Assembly (NCBI GenBank): GCA_036494005.1
Contig: DASXOV010000082.1
Span: 8,071-72,070, forward strand
DNA from: GCA-003244245 sp036494005
GTDB taxonomy: Bacteria > Actinomycetota > Actinomycetes > Mycobacteriales > Pseudonocardiaceae
DNA length: 64,000 nucleotides
Reading direction: 5' to 3'
How positions within the stretch are numbered: the stretch's first letter is position 1; every line of letters starts with the position of its first letter. Both the position numbers and the translations under genes were made by a program. The notes beneath the pieces are model-generated. The model was given only the letters and a program-made list of their open reading frames with translations. It was not told where the DNA came from and did no database searches. Shown piece after piece: positions 53,283 to 61,252 of the stretch.

Positions 53283-53732
53283 TCACGCCGCAGGTGTGAT
53301 GACTGCCCAGATCAGTTCGATCTGATCCAGATACTCGACTCCCCACTGATCGGCGGCACCCTGGAGTCCCCGGCCACGCCAACCGATCCAGAGATCTCGT
53401 GGGCGCACTCGGGGAACCCCTTCGCAGGGGCCAGCGACACTGAGCCGGGTCCGTGTTCGGTCGAATTCCACCACCACGTGGCACATCTCGGATGCGTGCT
53501 CGACCGAGGCCTCCACCAGTTCGCTGAGCACCAGCCGCGCCATCTCGGCAGTCGATGCCGGTATCGCCCACGCGACACACGCCTCATTCAGCACGGTCCG
53601 TGCCCGGTGCGGGGCGGTCGCGCGTGATTCCAGGGTGACGGCGAGGCGTCTCCGCCAGCTGCCCACGACTCGCATGTCGGTATAGCCAGGCAGGGGTAGC
53701 GGCTCGATGCGAGTTCGTTCAGGCATGGTCAT
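53283..53732 (-). CDS. HATPase-fold anti-sigma-like protein with altered N-box
   Basis: The 149-residue protein resembles actinobacterial GHKL regulators: RARTVLNEACVAW, ARLVLSELVEASVEHA and WRGRGLQGAADQWGVEYL correspond to the conserved helix, the N-box and the GRGL-W-G end. But the N-box Asn is Ala75 and the usual D-x-G segment reads GPCEGVP, so Mg-ATP binding is probably impaired. It may bind a partner protein without kinase activity. ATG 53732 is preferred to upstream starts. It is divergent from ppk2. Confidence 0.75.
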   Translation of the reverse strand: MTMPERTRIEPLPLPGYTDMRVVGSWRRRLAVTLESRATAPHRARTVLNEACVAWAIPASTAEMARLVLSELVEASVEHASEMCHVVVEFDRTRTRLSVAGPCEGVPRVRPRDLWIGWRGRGLQGAADQWGVEYLDQIELIWAVITPAA

Positions 53733-53899
53733 TCTCCGATTGCGTGGCGCGACGCGCGCCGTTCGGACGTGGGCGCCGACGTTCAGGTGTGGTCGGCGGC
53801 TACCCGGCGTCGAGTCCGGACAAACGGCGCTCACCGCCGGATACCCGAATGGACCACGTACCCGGCGACGGCCGGTTGCGCCATGCTGGAGTTCGTCGT

Positions 53900-53930
53900 C
53901 AGTACCCACAGTCGTCAGCAGTACCCACAG
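53900..53930. repeat. 12-bp direct repeat in the ppk2 / HATPase divergent region
   Basis: CAGTACCCACAG occurs at 53900-53911 and 53919-53930, 19 bp apart start to start, about two helical turns, 51 bp before the ppk2 start. Such phased direct repeats suit a dimeric activator. Confidence 0.6.
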
Positions 53931-53980
53931 ATCGTGGCGGGGTCGATGCCTCGTGAGACTCGCCTACGGAGGTGACTGGA

Positions 53981-54838
53981 ATGAGCGGCACCGGACACGC
54001 CCGTGCAGCCGGCGACGGAACCACGACGCACAAGGCCAGATCCACAGGGCGGCGGCTGCCCCGCGCGGTGTACGGGCGCGAATTGTTCCGGTTACAGGCC
54101 GAACTGGTGGTGTTGCAGGAGTGGGTACGTGCCGAGGGTGCCCGGGTGGTGGTTGTGTTCGAGGGCCGGGACGCCGCCGGTAAGGGCAGTACGATCAAGC
54201 GGATCACCGAATATCTCAACCCGCGCGTCGTCCGTATCGCGGCGTTGCCGATGCCGACCGAGCGGGAACGCACCCAGTGGTATTTCCAGCGCTACGTCGA
54301 GCACCTCCCCGCGGCCGGGGAGATCGTGTTGTTCGACCGCAGCTGGTACAACCGGGCCGGTGTCGAACGGGTGATGGGTTTCTGCACCGAGCCCGAGTAC
54401 CGGCGGTTCCTCGCCCAGTGCCCGGTCGTCGAACGGCTGTTACTCGACGACGGCATCCTGCTGCGCAAGTACTGGTTCTCGGTCAGCAACACCGAGCAGG
54501 AGCGCCGGTTCCACACCCGGCTGGACGATCCGATGCGGCAGTGGAAATTGTCGTCGATGGATCTGGAGTCGCTCTCCCGCTGGGAGGACTACTCACGGGC
54601 CAAGGACGAGATGTTCCTGCATACCGACATCCCCGAGTCACCCTGGTACGTGGTGGAGAGCGAGGACAAGCGGCGCGGACGGATCAACATGATCGCCCAC
54701 CTGCTGGACAGCATCCCCTACCGCACAGTGCAGCGGCCGCTGCTGCACCTGCCTCCGCGCCCGCCCGCGACCGGCTATCTGCGGCCATCACGTGACCAGC
54801 AGATCTATGTCCCGGACCACGCCGCCTCGCTGAGCTGA
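53981..54838 (+). CDS. ppk2: Polyphosphate kinase 2 (PPK2)
   Basis: The 285-residue enzyme makes NTP from NDP and polyphosphate or the reverse. Walker A is FEGRDAAGKGSTIKRI near residue 55, followed by the lid module IAALPMPTERERTQWYFQRYVEHLP and the Walker B/active-site FDRSWYNRAGVERVMGF. RKYWFSVSNTEQERRFHTR and DPMRQWKLSSMDLESLSRWEDYSRAKDEMF are class I PPK2 blocks. GGAGG lies eight bases upstream of ATG 53981, so this start is preferred to GTG 53972. Its neighbours phosphoketolase and acetate kinase suggest a shared role in energy balance. Confidence 0.93.
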   Translation: MSGTGHARAAGDGTTTHKARSTGRRLPRAVYGRELFRLQAELVVLQEWVRAEGARVVVVFEGRDAAGKGSTIKRITEYLNPRVVRIAALPMPTERERTQWYFQRYVEHLPAAGEIVLFDRSWYNRAGVERVMGFCTEPEYRRFLAQCPVVERLLLDDGILLRKYWFSVSNTEQERRFHTRLDDPMRQWKLSSMDLESLSRWEDYSRAKDEMFLHTDIPESPWYVVESEDKRRGRINMIAHLLDSIPYRTVQRPLLHLPPRPPATGYLRPSRDQQIYVPDHAASLS

Positions 54839-54998
54839 GCGCAATCGCGTGACAGTTCGCGGGCTGCGGGTGGCGAAGGTCCCCGGAGCCGAGGTCACCG
54901 GGCACTGCCTTCGAGCGCAGAGAGCGTGGATCGTGCGGTCAGCGGATTGCCGGACGGAGGACGGGAGGCTGCCCGGCCCGCAGTACCTGCAGTTGCTG

Positions 54999-55022
54999 AC
55001 GGACGTCGTGCACGACGTCCGT
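54999..55022. promoter_or_regulatory. Perfect 24-bp palindrome upstream of phosphoketolase gene
   Basis: The two 12-bp halves (first half ACGGACGTCGTG) are exact reverse complements with no spacer, ending 44 bp before the xfp start. That position fits a transcription-factor operator for xfp-ackA; a 24-bp perfect palindrome is very unlikely by chance. Confidence 0.72.
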
Positions 55023-55066
55023 GGTGAGCGTCCCGATCACGGGGCGGGACGGGTGGGGAGGGTGGA

Positions 55067-57454
55067 ATGCCGGAGAACGTGCAGGTAGCGCTGGGGGCGG
55101 ACGAGCTGCGCGGGCTGGACGCCTACTGGCGGGCTGCGAACTATCTGTCGGTCGGACAGATCTATCTGATGGACAATCCGCTGCTGCGGGAGCCGCTGCG
55201 GGCCGAGCAGGTCAAACCGAGGTTGCTGGGGCACTGGGGCACGACGCCGGGGCTGAATTTCGTATATACCCATCTGAACCGGGTGATCCGGCAGCGTGAT
55301 CCCGATGTCATGTACGTGATCGGCCCAGGGCACGGTGGGCCGGCCTTGCTGGCGAACACCTGGCTGGAGGGTAGTTACAGCGAGGTGTATGCCCACGTCA
55401 CCCAGAACGAACAGGGAATGCGCGAGCTCTTCCGGCAGTTCTCGTTCCCCGGCGGTGTGCCCAGCCACGTTTCTCCGGACGTGCCCGGTTCCATTCATGA
55501 GGGCGGCGAGCTGGGGTATTCGCTCGGGCACGCCTACGGCGCGGCATTGGACAACCCGGATCTGCTGGTCGCCTGTGTGGTCGGCGACGGGGAGGCGGAG
55601 ACCGGGCCGCTGGCCACCAGCTGGCACGCCGACAAGTTCCTCGACCCGGTACATGACGGGGCGGTGCTGCCCATCCTGCACCTCAACGGCTACAAGATCG
55701 CCAACCCGGCCGTGCTGGCCCGGATTCCGCGAGCGGAGCTGGACGCGCTCTTGCGCGGATACGGCTACACCCCGCACTACGTCGAGGGCAGCGATCCGGA
55801 TGTGATGCACCAGGCCATGGCGGCCACGCTGGACACGGTGCTGACCGAGATCGCCGATATCCAGCGGCGGGCCCGCCGCGAAGGGTTGCCCGGCCGTCCG
55901 CAGTGGCCGATGATCGTAGTGCGCAGCCCGAAGGGCTGGACCGGGCCTGCCGAGGTGGACGGCGTGCGGATCGCGGGCACCTGGCGGTCCCACCAGGTGC
56001 CGCTGGCTGCGGTGCGGGAGAACCCGGCGCATCTGGCGGCGCTGGAGGCGTGGTTGCGTTCGTACCGTCCGGAGGAACTGTTCGACTCCGACGGCGCGCC
56101 CGTCGAACGGTTGCGGCGTCTCACGCCGGCCGGGACGCGGCGGATGGGGTCCAACCCGCACGCCAACGGAGGGTTGCTGCTGCGGCCCCTGGAGTTGCCG
56201 GACTTCCGCCGCTACGCCGAGGAGGTGGCCGAACCGGGTGCCACGACATCCGAACCCACCCGGGGGCTGGGTCGCTGGCTTCGGGACGTCATGCGGGACA
56301 ACGCGCGGGCGCGGAACTTCCGGTTGTTCGGCCCGGACGAGACGGCTTCCAATCGCCTGGACGCAGTCTATGAGGTCACCGACAAGCAGTGGCAGGCGGA
56401 GATCCTCGACGTCGATGAACACCTGGCTCGGGACGGCCGGGTGGTCGAGGTGCTGTCCGAGCACCTGTGCCAGGGCCTGCTGGAGGGCTACCTGCTGACC
56501 GGCCGGCACGGGCTGTTCTCCTGTTACGAGGCTTTCATCCACATCGTGGACTCGATGTTCAACCAGCACGCCAAGTGGTTGGAGACCAGCAGGCGGCTGG
56601 AGTGGCGGCGCCCGGTCGCCTCACTGAACTACCTGCTCACCTCGCACGTCTGGCGGCAGGACCACAACGGGTTCTCCCACCAGGACCCCGGTTTCATCGA
56701 CCTTGCGGTGAACAAGAAGGCCGAGGTGATCCGGGTCTACCTGCCGCCGGACACCAACACCCTGCTGTGCGTGGCCGACCACTGCCTGCGCAGCCGCGAC
56801 TACGTCAACATCATGGTGGCCGGCAAGAACCCCGCCCCGGACTGGCTGGGCATGGACGACGCGATCCTGCACTGTGCGCGGGGGGCCGGGATCTGGGGCT
56901 GGGCCGGCAATGACGAGGGCGGCGAGCCCGACGTCGTGCTCGCCTGCGCCGGGGACGCTCCCACCTTGGAGGTGCTGGCCGCGACGGCCCTGCTGCGCGA
57001 GCACCTGCCGCAGCTGAAGGTGCGGGTGGTCAACGTGGTGGACCTGATGCGACTGCAACCGGACACCGAGCACCCGCACGGCATGCCCGACCGCGAGTTC
57101 GACGCGCTGTTCACCACCGCCAGCCCGGTGATCTTCGCCTACCACGGCTACCCGTGGCTGATCCACCGGCTGACCTACCGGCGCACCAACCACCATGGCC
57201 TGCATGTGCGCGGCTACAAGGAGGAGGGCACCACCACGACGCCGTTCGACATGCTGGTGATGAACGACATGGACCGGTTCCGGTTGGCCATCGACGTGCT
57301 CGACCGGGTGCCCGGGCTGGGTGCCACGACGGCGCAGCTACGGCAGGACCTGACCGACAAGCGCGGTCTGCACCGCAGCTGGATCCACAGGTACGGGGAG
57401 GACCTGCCCGAGGTGCGGGACTGGGTCTGGCCGTTCCGACCCGGCCATGGCTGA
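55067..57454 (+). CDS. xfp: Phosphoketolase (xylulose-5-P/fructose-6-P)
   Basis: The 795-residue ThDP enzyme cleaves xylulose 5-phosphate or fructose 6-phosphate to acetyl phosphate. Recognisable blocks are YLMDNPLLREPLRAEQVKPRLLGHWGTTPGLNFVYTHLNR, YVIGPGHGGPA, EGSYSEVY, the ThDP motif VVGDGEAETGPLATSWHADKFLDP, LHLNGYKIANP, FSCYEAFIHIVDSMFNQHAKWL, and the C-terminal RTNHHGLHVRGYKEEGTTTTPFDMLVMNDMDRF. Full length for the family. Its 3' end overlaps ackA by 8 bp, so acetyl phosphate production is coupled to its conversion to acetate and ATP. Confidence 0.95.
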   Translation: MPENVQVALGADELRGLDAYWRAANYLSVGQIYLMDNPLLREPLRAEQVKPRLLGHWGTTPGLNFVYTHLNRVIRQRDPDVMYVIGPGHGGPALLANTWLEGSYSEVYAHVTQNEQGMRELFRQFSFPGGVPSHVSPDVPGSIHEGGELGYSLGHAYGAALDNPDLLVACVVGDGEAETGPLATSWHADKFLDPVHDGAVLPILHLNGYKIANPAVLARIPRAELDALLRGYGYTPHYVEGSDPDVMHQAMAATLDTVLTEIADIQRRARREGLPGRPQWPMIVVRSPKGWTGPAEVDGVRIAGTWRSHQVPLAAVRENPAHLAALEAWLRSYRPEELFDSDGAPVERLRRLTPAGTRRMGSNPHANGGLLLRPLELPDFRRYAEEVAEPGATTSEPTRGLGRWLRDVMRDNARARNFRLFGPDETASNRLDAVYEVTDKQWQAEILDVDEHLARDGRVVEVLSEHLCQGLLEGYLLTGRHGLFSCYEAFIHIVDSMFNQHAKWLETSRRLEWRRPVASLNYLLTSHVWRQDHNGFSHQDPGFIDLAVNKKAEVIRVYLPPDTNTLLCVADHCLRSRDYVNIMVAGKNPAPDWLGMDDAILHCARGAGIWGWAGNDEGGEPDVVLACAGDAPTLEVLAATALLREHLPQLKVRVVNVVDLMRLQPDTEHPHGMPDREFDALFTTASPVIFAYHGYPWLIHRLTYRRTNHHGLHVRGYKEEGTTTTPFDMLVMNDMDRFRLAIDVLDRVPGLGATTAQLRQDLTDKRGLHRSWIHRYGEDLPEVRDWVWPFRPGHG

Positions 57455-58577
57455 CCTCGCGCGCGTGCTGGTGGTCAACGCCGGCTCGTCGAGCCTGAAG
57501 ATGCGCCTGCTGGATCTCGACGACCGGGTGGTGGCATCGCTCGACCTCGGCGACTGGGCCCACGCCCAGGAGACGGAGCACCTGCGACGGTTCGTGGCCG
57601 GCCTGGGCCGGGTCGACGCGGTCGGACATCGCATCGTGCACGGCGGCGGCATGTTCCGGGCACCGGCCGTGATCGACACCGCGGTACGGGAGCGGATCGT
57701 GGCGCTGTCGGAGCTGGCGCCGCTGCACCAGCCCCGCGGGGTGGCCGGCATCGACGTCCTGGCGCAGCTGCTTCCCGGCACTCCGGCGGTGGCCTGTTTC
57801 GACACCGCGTTCCACACCACCCTGCCCGACGCGGCGGCCACCTATGCCCTGCCGCAGGAGTGGAACCAGCGATGGGGCCTGCGCAGGTACGGCTTCCACG
57901 GCCTCTCCCACTCCTACGCCGCCCGTCGCGCCGCCGACCTGCTCGGCCGGTCTGCCACCGCCCTGCGCATCGTGACCTGCCACCTCGGCGCCGGGGCCTC
58001 GCTGGCCGCCGTGGCTGGTGGCCGCTCGGTGGACACCACCATGGGCTTCACCCCGCTGGCGGGACTGGTGATGGCCACCCGCACCGGCAGCCTCGACCCC
58101 GGCCTGGTGCTGTGGCTACAGCAACACGCGGGTCTGGAGATCGATCAGCTGTCCCACGTGCTGGAGTTCGAGTCGGGGCTGGCCGGACTGACCGGGGGCA
58201 CCGGTGACATGCGTGATGTCCTGCATGACGTCGCGGCAGGCCACTCGCGGGCGATCCTCGCGTTCGAGGTCTATCTGCACCGGTTGCGACGGGAGATCGC
58301 CGCCATGACCGCCGCACTCGGTGGGCTCGACGTCCTGGTGTTCACCGGCGGCATCGGCGAACACAGCCCCGAGGTGCGCGCGGCGGCCGCCACCGGCCTC
58401 GGCTATCTCGGCGTCGTGGTGCACGAGGAACACAACCGAGCCGCGGTCACCGACACCGACATCAGCACCGGGCAAGCCGCGGTGCGCACGCTGGTCGTCA
58501 CCGCCCGCGAGGACATCGAAATCGCCCGGCACACCCGAGCGACCCTGCGGATGCGTGGTCACACGATCCGATGGTGA
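57447..58577 (+). CDS. ackA: Acetate kinase
   Basis: The 376-residue enzyme converts acetyl phosphate and ADP to acetate and ATP. It has the ASKHA fold motifs VLVVNAGSSSLKMRLLD, GHRIVHGG, CFDTAFHTTLPDAAATYALP, RRYGFHGLSHSYAARRAADLL, CHLGAGASLAAVAGGRSVDTTMGFTPLAGLVMATRTGSLDPGL and VFTGGIGEHSPEVRAAAATGL. ATG 57447 overlaps the xfp stop. No phosphotransacetylase is present, consistent with the phosphoketolase route supplying acetyl phosphate directly. Confidence 0.95.
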   Translation: MADLARVLVVNAGSSSLKMRLLDLDDRVVASLDLGDWAHAQETEHLRRFVAGLGRVDAVGHRIVHGGGMFRAPAVIDTAVRERIVALSELAPLHQPRGVAGIDVLAQLLPGTPAVACFDTAFHTTLPDAAATYALPQEWNQRWGLRRYGFHGLSHSYAARRAADLLGRSATALRIVTCHLGAGASLAAVAGGRSVDTTMGFTPLAGLVMATRTGSLDPGLVLWLQQHAGLEIDQLSHVLEFESGLAGLTGGTGDMRDVLHDVAAGHSRAILAFEVYLHRLRREIAAMTAALGGLDVLVFTGGIGEHSPEVRAAAATGLGYLGVVVHEEHNRAAVTDTDISTGQAAVRTLVVTAREDIEIARHTRATLRMRGHTIRW

Positions 58578-58665
58578 TGTTGCCGATGATCGTGGTGGCG
58601 TGGATAGTCGTCTCGCCCACCATCCATCGGCCCTTGCGCTCGAACCCGGCAATGATCCCAACATC
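58566..58665 (-). pseudogene. LiaF/DUF1707-type C-terminal fragment
   Basis: About 33 codons on the minus strand read DVGIIAGFERKGRWMVGETTIHATTIIGNITIG, close to the beta-helical C-terminal domain of LiaF-like and DUF1707 proteins (GxxRRGRWxVP... pattern). It overlaps the ackA stop and lacks any N-terminal part or start, so it is only a remnant. The rest of the gap up to 58907 shows nothing recognisable. Confidence 0.4.
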
Positions 58666-58907
58666 TCTTATCAAGGTGGGTGCCGCGCCTGCCCAGTCGC
58701 CTGGCTGTGGTGGAGAAGCTATCGGCGCAGTATGCAGATAGATTGCAGGGGACTTCTGATCAGGCCGCGTGGGTGACTTCGCGGAGAGTACAGAACCAGC
58801 AGGGTCGCCGGGGGCGTAGGTCCTGTAGGGGCGAATTCCCGCACGTGGCTTTGACCCGCCGGTACGGAAGAATGTTCGGACGCGGCGCGATTCGTATGAC
58901 GACGGTG

Positions 58908-59294
58908 TCAGAGGTGCCCGCTGATCCAATCCCAGGCGTGGCGCAGTCGGGTCTGAATCGGGTTCTCCAGGTGGTTGTCAGAGTTGGTCTGCCTCGTGGA
59001 CTTCTGACTCTGGTCATGAAGTTTGTCGCGATCAACCGACAGCAGCACTCGTCGCTCGTGCAGCGCAGCTATCTGGTCCCGGTCGGCGAACAGGTGACGG
59101 CCCGGCAGCGGCAACGTGTGCACGATCAAGCCCTCAAAGATGTCTGTGGGCTCGTCGGCAACCACGTGCTCCACAACCCCAACACGCTGTCCGGTCCGGT
59201 CATAAACCGGAGTGCCGTCCTGGAGAGCGGGGTAGGCGACCGGCCGGCCAAGCTCACCGAGATCCGTAACCGACTGTTTTCCTTGTTCACTCAT
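58908..59294 (-). CDS. PRC-barrel-like domain protein
   Basis: The 128-residue protein has LGRPVAYPALQDGTPVYDRTGQRVGVVEHVVADEPTDIFEGLIVHT, a PRC-barrel beta domain, followed by DRDQIAALHERRVLLSVDRDKL. The C-terminal NHLENPIQTRLRHAWDWISGHL is helical. Such proteins are common in actinobacterial stress loci; their ligand is unknown. Intact among decayed genes. A GTG-like or ATG 59294 start fits the conserved core. Confidence 0.8.
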   Translation of the reverse strand: MSEQGKQSVTDLGELGRPVAYPALQDGTPVYDRTGQRVGVVEHVVADEPTDIFEGLIVHTLPLPGRHLFADRDQIAALHERRVLLSVDRDKLHDQSQKSTRQTNSDNHLENPIQTRLRHAWDWISGHL

Positions 59295-59639
59295 CGACAG
59301 TTCCAGAGGTCATCGAAGTCACTCGTTGTAACCGTGTTTTCCAGGCGGTAGTTCTCTTGTCGCCGGATATAAGTCGTACCCTACCCAGTACTCCTCCAAG
59401 GGAAACACGATACGACCGGTTCAGACGTGAGGGCGTGGACATACCACGCCGCGTGCCAGCGTCGTCGCCCGTCGGATGCGCAACGAGTACTGGAGGTGTT
59501 ACCGCGGCCGGCCGCCGCCCACGGCGGTATCAGCGCGGGCCCCGGTGCAAGTAGCGAAACCCTGGTCAACATGTCCTGGCAGAGCTATCGGACCGTAGCG
59601 ACTCAGGCCGGCGAGTCATGGTGACAAGCCCACGGCATG
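59295..59639. other. Gene-free stretch
   Basis: These 345 bp lie between the PRC-barrel gene and the LLM oxidoreductase remnant. Short frames exist on both strands, but none has family resemblance or a good ribosome site, and I see no repeat or RNA gene. It may be eroded coding DNA like its right-hand neighbour. Confidence 0.5.
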
Positions 59640-59923
59640 AGGACCGTTGGGGGTGCAAGTAGGAGAACAGGGGGCGCAGCGCGTGTTCAAGGACCAGGGT
59701 GTGCCGCTCGGTGCACCGGCCAAGGTCTCGAGCAAGGTGGTCGGGGAGGACGGAGCGAAACGGCGGGTTGTGGTGTTCCCCGGTCGCGAAGACGTCCAGA
59801 CCGACTTCCTCGGCCTTCGTGGCGATAGCCACCGTGGCCTGGATGCGTTCTGCCTCGCTGGGCGCCCGTCCCGTGGTGGGATCAGGGGGTCACGTCACCA
59901 ACGGTGACGATTCCGAACTGCAT
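59640..59923 (-). pseudogene. LLM-class flavin oxidoreductase remnant
   Basis: The minus strand from ATG 59923 reads MQFGIVTVGDVTP and then hits a stop; after one lost base another frame gives DPTTGRAPSEAERIQ and IATKAEEVGLDVFATGEHHNPPF, the N-terminus of F420/FMN luciferase-like monooxygenases. Further shifts separate PSSPTTLL and RCTERHTL. Only about 95 of the usual ~340 residues remain. The VOC gene starts 2 bp beyond its 5' end on the same strand, suggesting a former operon. Confidence 0.82.
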
Positions 59924-59925
59924 GG

Positions 59926-60384
59926 TCAGGTGTCCTCGCTGGCAGAAGGGTCGGCGAAGATGCCCTGCAGCATTCCGGTGGCCTGACCGACCTCGATCAG
60001 ATGGCCGTCGGGGTCGCGCAGGTAGCAGCGCAACTCGGCCTTGCGGTCCAACGGTTCGGTCAGGAACTGCGCGCCCTTGGCGGTGGCATCAGCGTAGAAA
60101 CCGGCGATGTCGGCGACCCGCACGTTCAGGAACGCCGACACCGGGTCGCCGGGTTCGGGCGCAGTCAAGCTGACGTCGGGTTTGTCGGGCGTCGGCCCGC
60201 CACCCGGATTCATGATGATCCAACTGTTGGCGATCTTCACGATGCCGGGGTTCTCCTCCAACACCACCCGTCCGCCGAGAATGTCGGCGTAGAAGCGGGT
60301 CGATCGGGCCACGTCACGCACGGTCAAGAAGTGGGTCAGGACCAGCCCCGTCTCGGGTGCCGGCAGGTCGTCTCGATTCGCCAT
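59926..60384 (-). CDS. VOC/glyoxalase-superfamily protein
   Basis: The 152-residue protein has two beta-alpha-beta-beta-beta modules: LTHFLTVRDVARSTRFYADILGGRVVLEE and VSAFLNVRVADIAGFYADATAKGAQFL, ending RCYLRDPDGHLIEVGQATG. Metal ligands are probably His18, the Glu near residue 41 and the Glu of HLIEVG. It belongs to the glyoxalase/bleomycin-resistance fold; substrate unknown. AGAGGAGCAGACACG precedes ATG 60384. It is intact although the downstream gene has decayed. Confidence 0.85.
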   Translation of the reverse strand: MANRDDLPAPETGLVLTHFLTVRDVARSTRFYADILGGRVVLEENPGIVKIANSWIIMNPGGGPTPDKPDVSLTAPEPGDPVSAFLNVRVADIAGFYADATAKGAQFLTEPLDRKAELRCYLRDPDGHLIEVGQATGMLQGIFADPSASEDT

Positions 60385-60661
60385 CGTGTCTGCTCCTCTC
60401 AGTGTGGCCCTCCCTCCCGGGTCGGCCGGTAGGTCGCTAGCACGGCCAACCCAGTCGCTCTCGCCGCGCGCCTCACGCCAGCGACTTCGGCCTTGATGAG
60501 CCGGTTCCCATCGGCTGGGCCGATCTCCGACGCCGCCACCCGTCGATCACGGCGAGCGCCGAGATCGACCCAGCAACGGCCGCCGGTGGCTTCCTCGGTC
60601 ACGAGCGCGTCGGTAGACGGTCACAGCCACCTTTCCACGGCTTCTGCTGCTGTACCCCCTG

Positions 60662-61040
60662 CGCTCCCGCTGGATGGCGCGGCGGGTCGTGTCGATCTCG
60701 AGGGCTTGGCTGAGGGGTGTGGTGGCCAGCCCGAGGCCGGTGGCGGCCAGCAGCGCCGCGCTGGTGGCTTCCCCGGCGCGGAGCCGGTCGAGTGGATCGT
60801 CGCCAGGCGTGGTGATGACGAGGAGCACGGCGGCGTCGGCTGGACCGTGCCCGGGCGCCTGCCTGGGCTGGCTGAGCCGCTGGTGCGGTCGGGGTCGGTC
60901 GCGATCAGCTGCCGGTTCCAGTCGGCGTGCAGCTCGATCGCGCCGGGGTGGATCCGCCAGCGCCATGGCTGGGTGTTGTGCACCGAGGGTGCCCGCAGCG
61001 CATCCTCGACCGCTTCGGCCAGGTCGGTGGTCCGGCTCAT
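60662..61040 (-). pseudogene. Acg-family nitroreductase remnant
   Basis: From ATG 61040 the minus strand reads LAEAVEDALRAPSVHNTQPWRWRIHPGAIELHADWNRQLIATDPDR, the N-terminus of the Acg (Rv2032-like) nitroreductases. A deletion and frame change follow, then AAVLLVITTPGDDPLDRLRAGEATSAALLAATGLGLATTPLSQALEI and TTRRAIQRE from the middle of the family. Roughly 120 of about 330 residues remain. Between 60385 and 60661 nothing recognisable is left. In M. tuberculosis acg belongs to the dormancy regulon. Confidence 0.8.
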
Positions 61041-61252
61041 GGTGCGCCTCCGCAGGTCCGCGTACGCCGAGCGCGCGGGTTGGGACGTCAGCATCGCAAC
61101 CCGCATGCCGCGGTGGCACGGGGCATTGGTCACGACTTCGCCGGACCGGCGACCCGGAATTGCCAGCCGCAATCGGTTTCGGAGTCAGGTGACCGCCCGG
61201 CTTCAGCTGCGCCCGATGGCTGGGGCGCAGATCACTGCGGCATGATCGCGCC

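Noticed and set aside
54849..55088. 79-codon frame between ppk2 and phosphoketolase
   Set aside because: It covers the 24-bp palindrome and the xfp ribosome site and shows no similarity to any family known to me.
60399..60602. 67-codon minus-strand frame before the VOC gene
   Set aside because: Possible GTG start but no recognised sequence; more likely eroded DNA next to the nitroreductase remnant.
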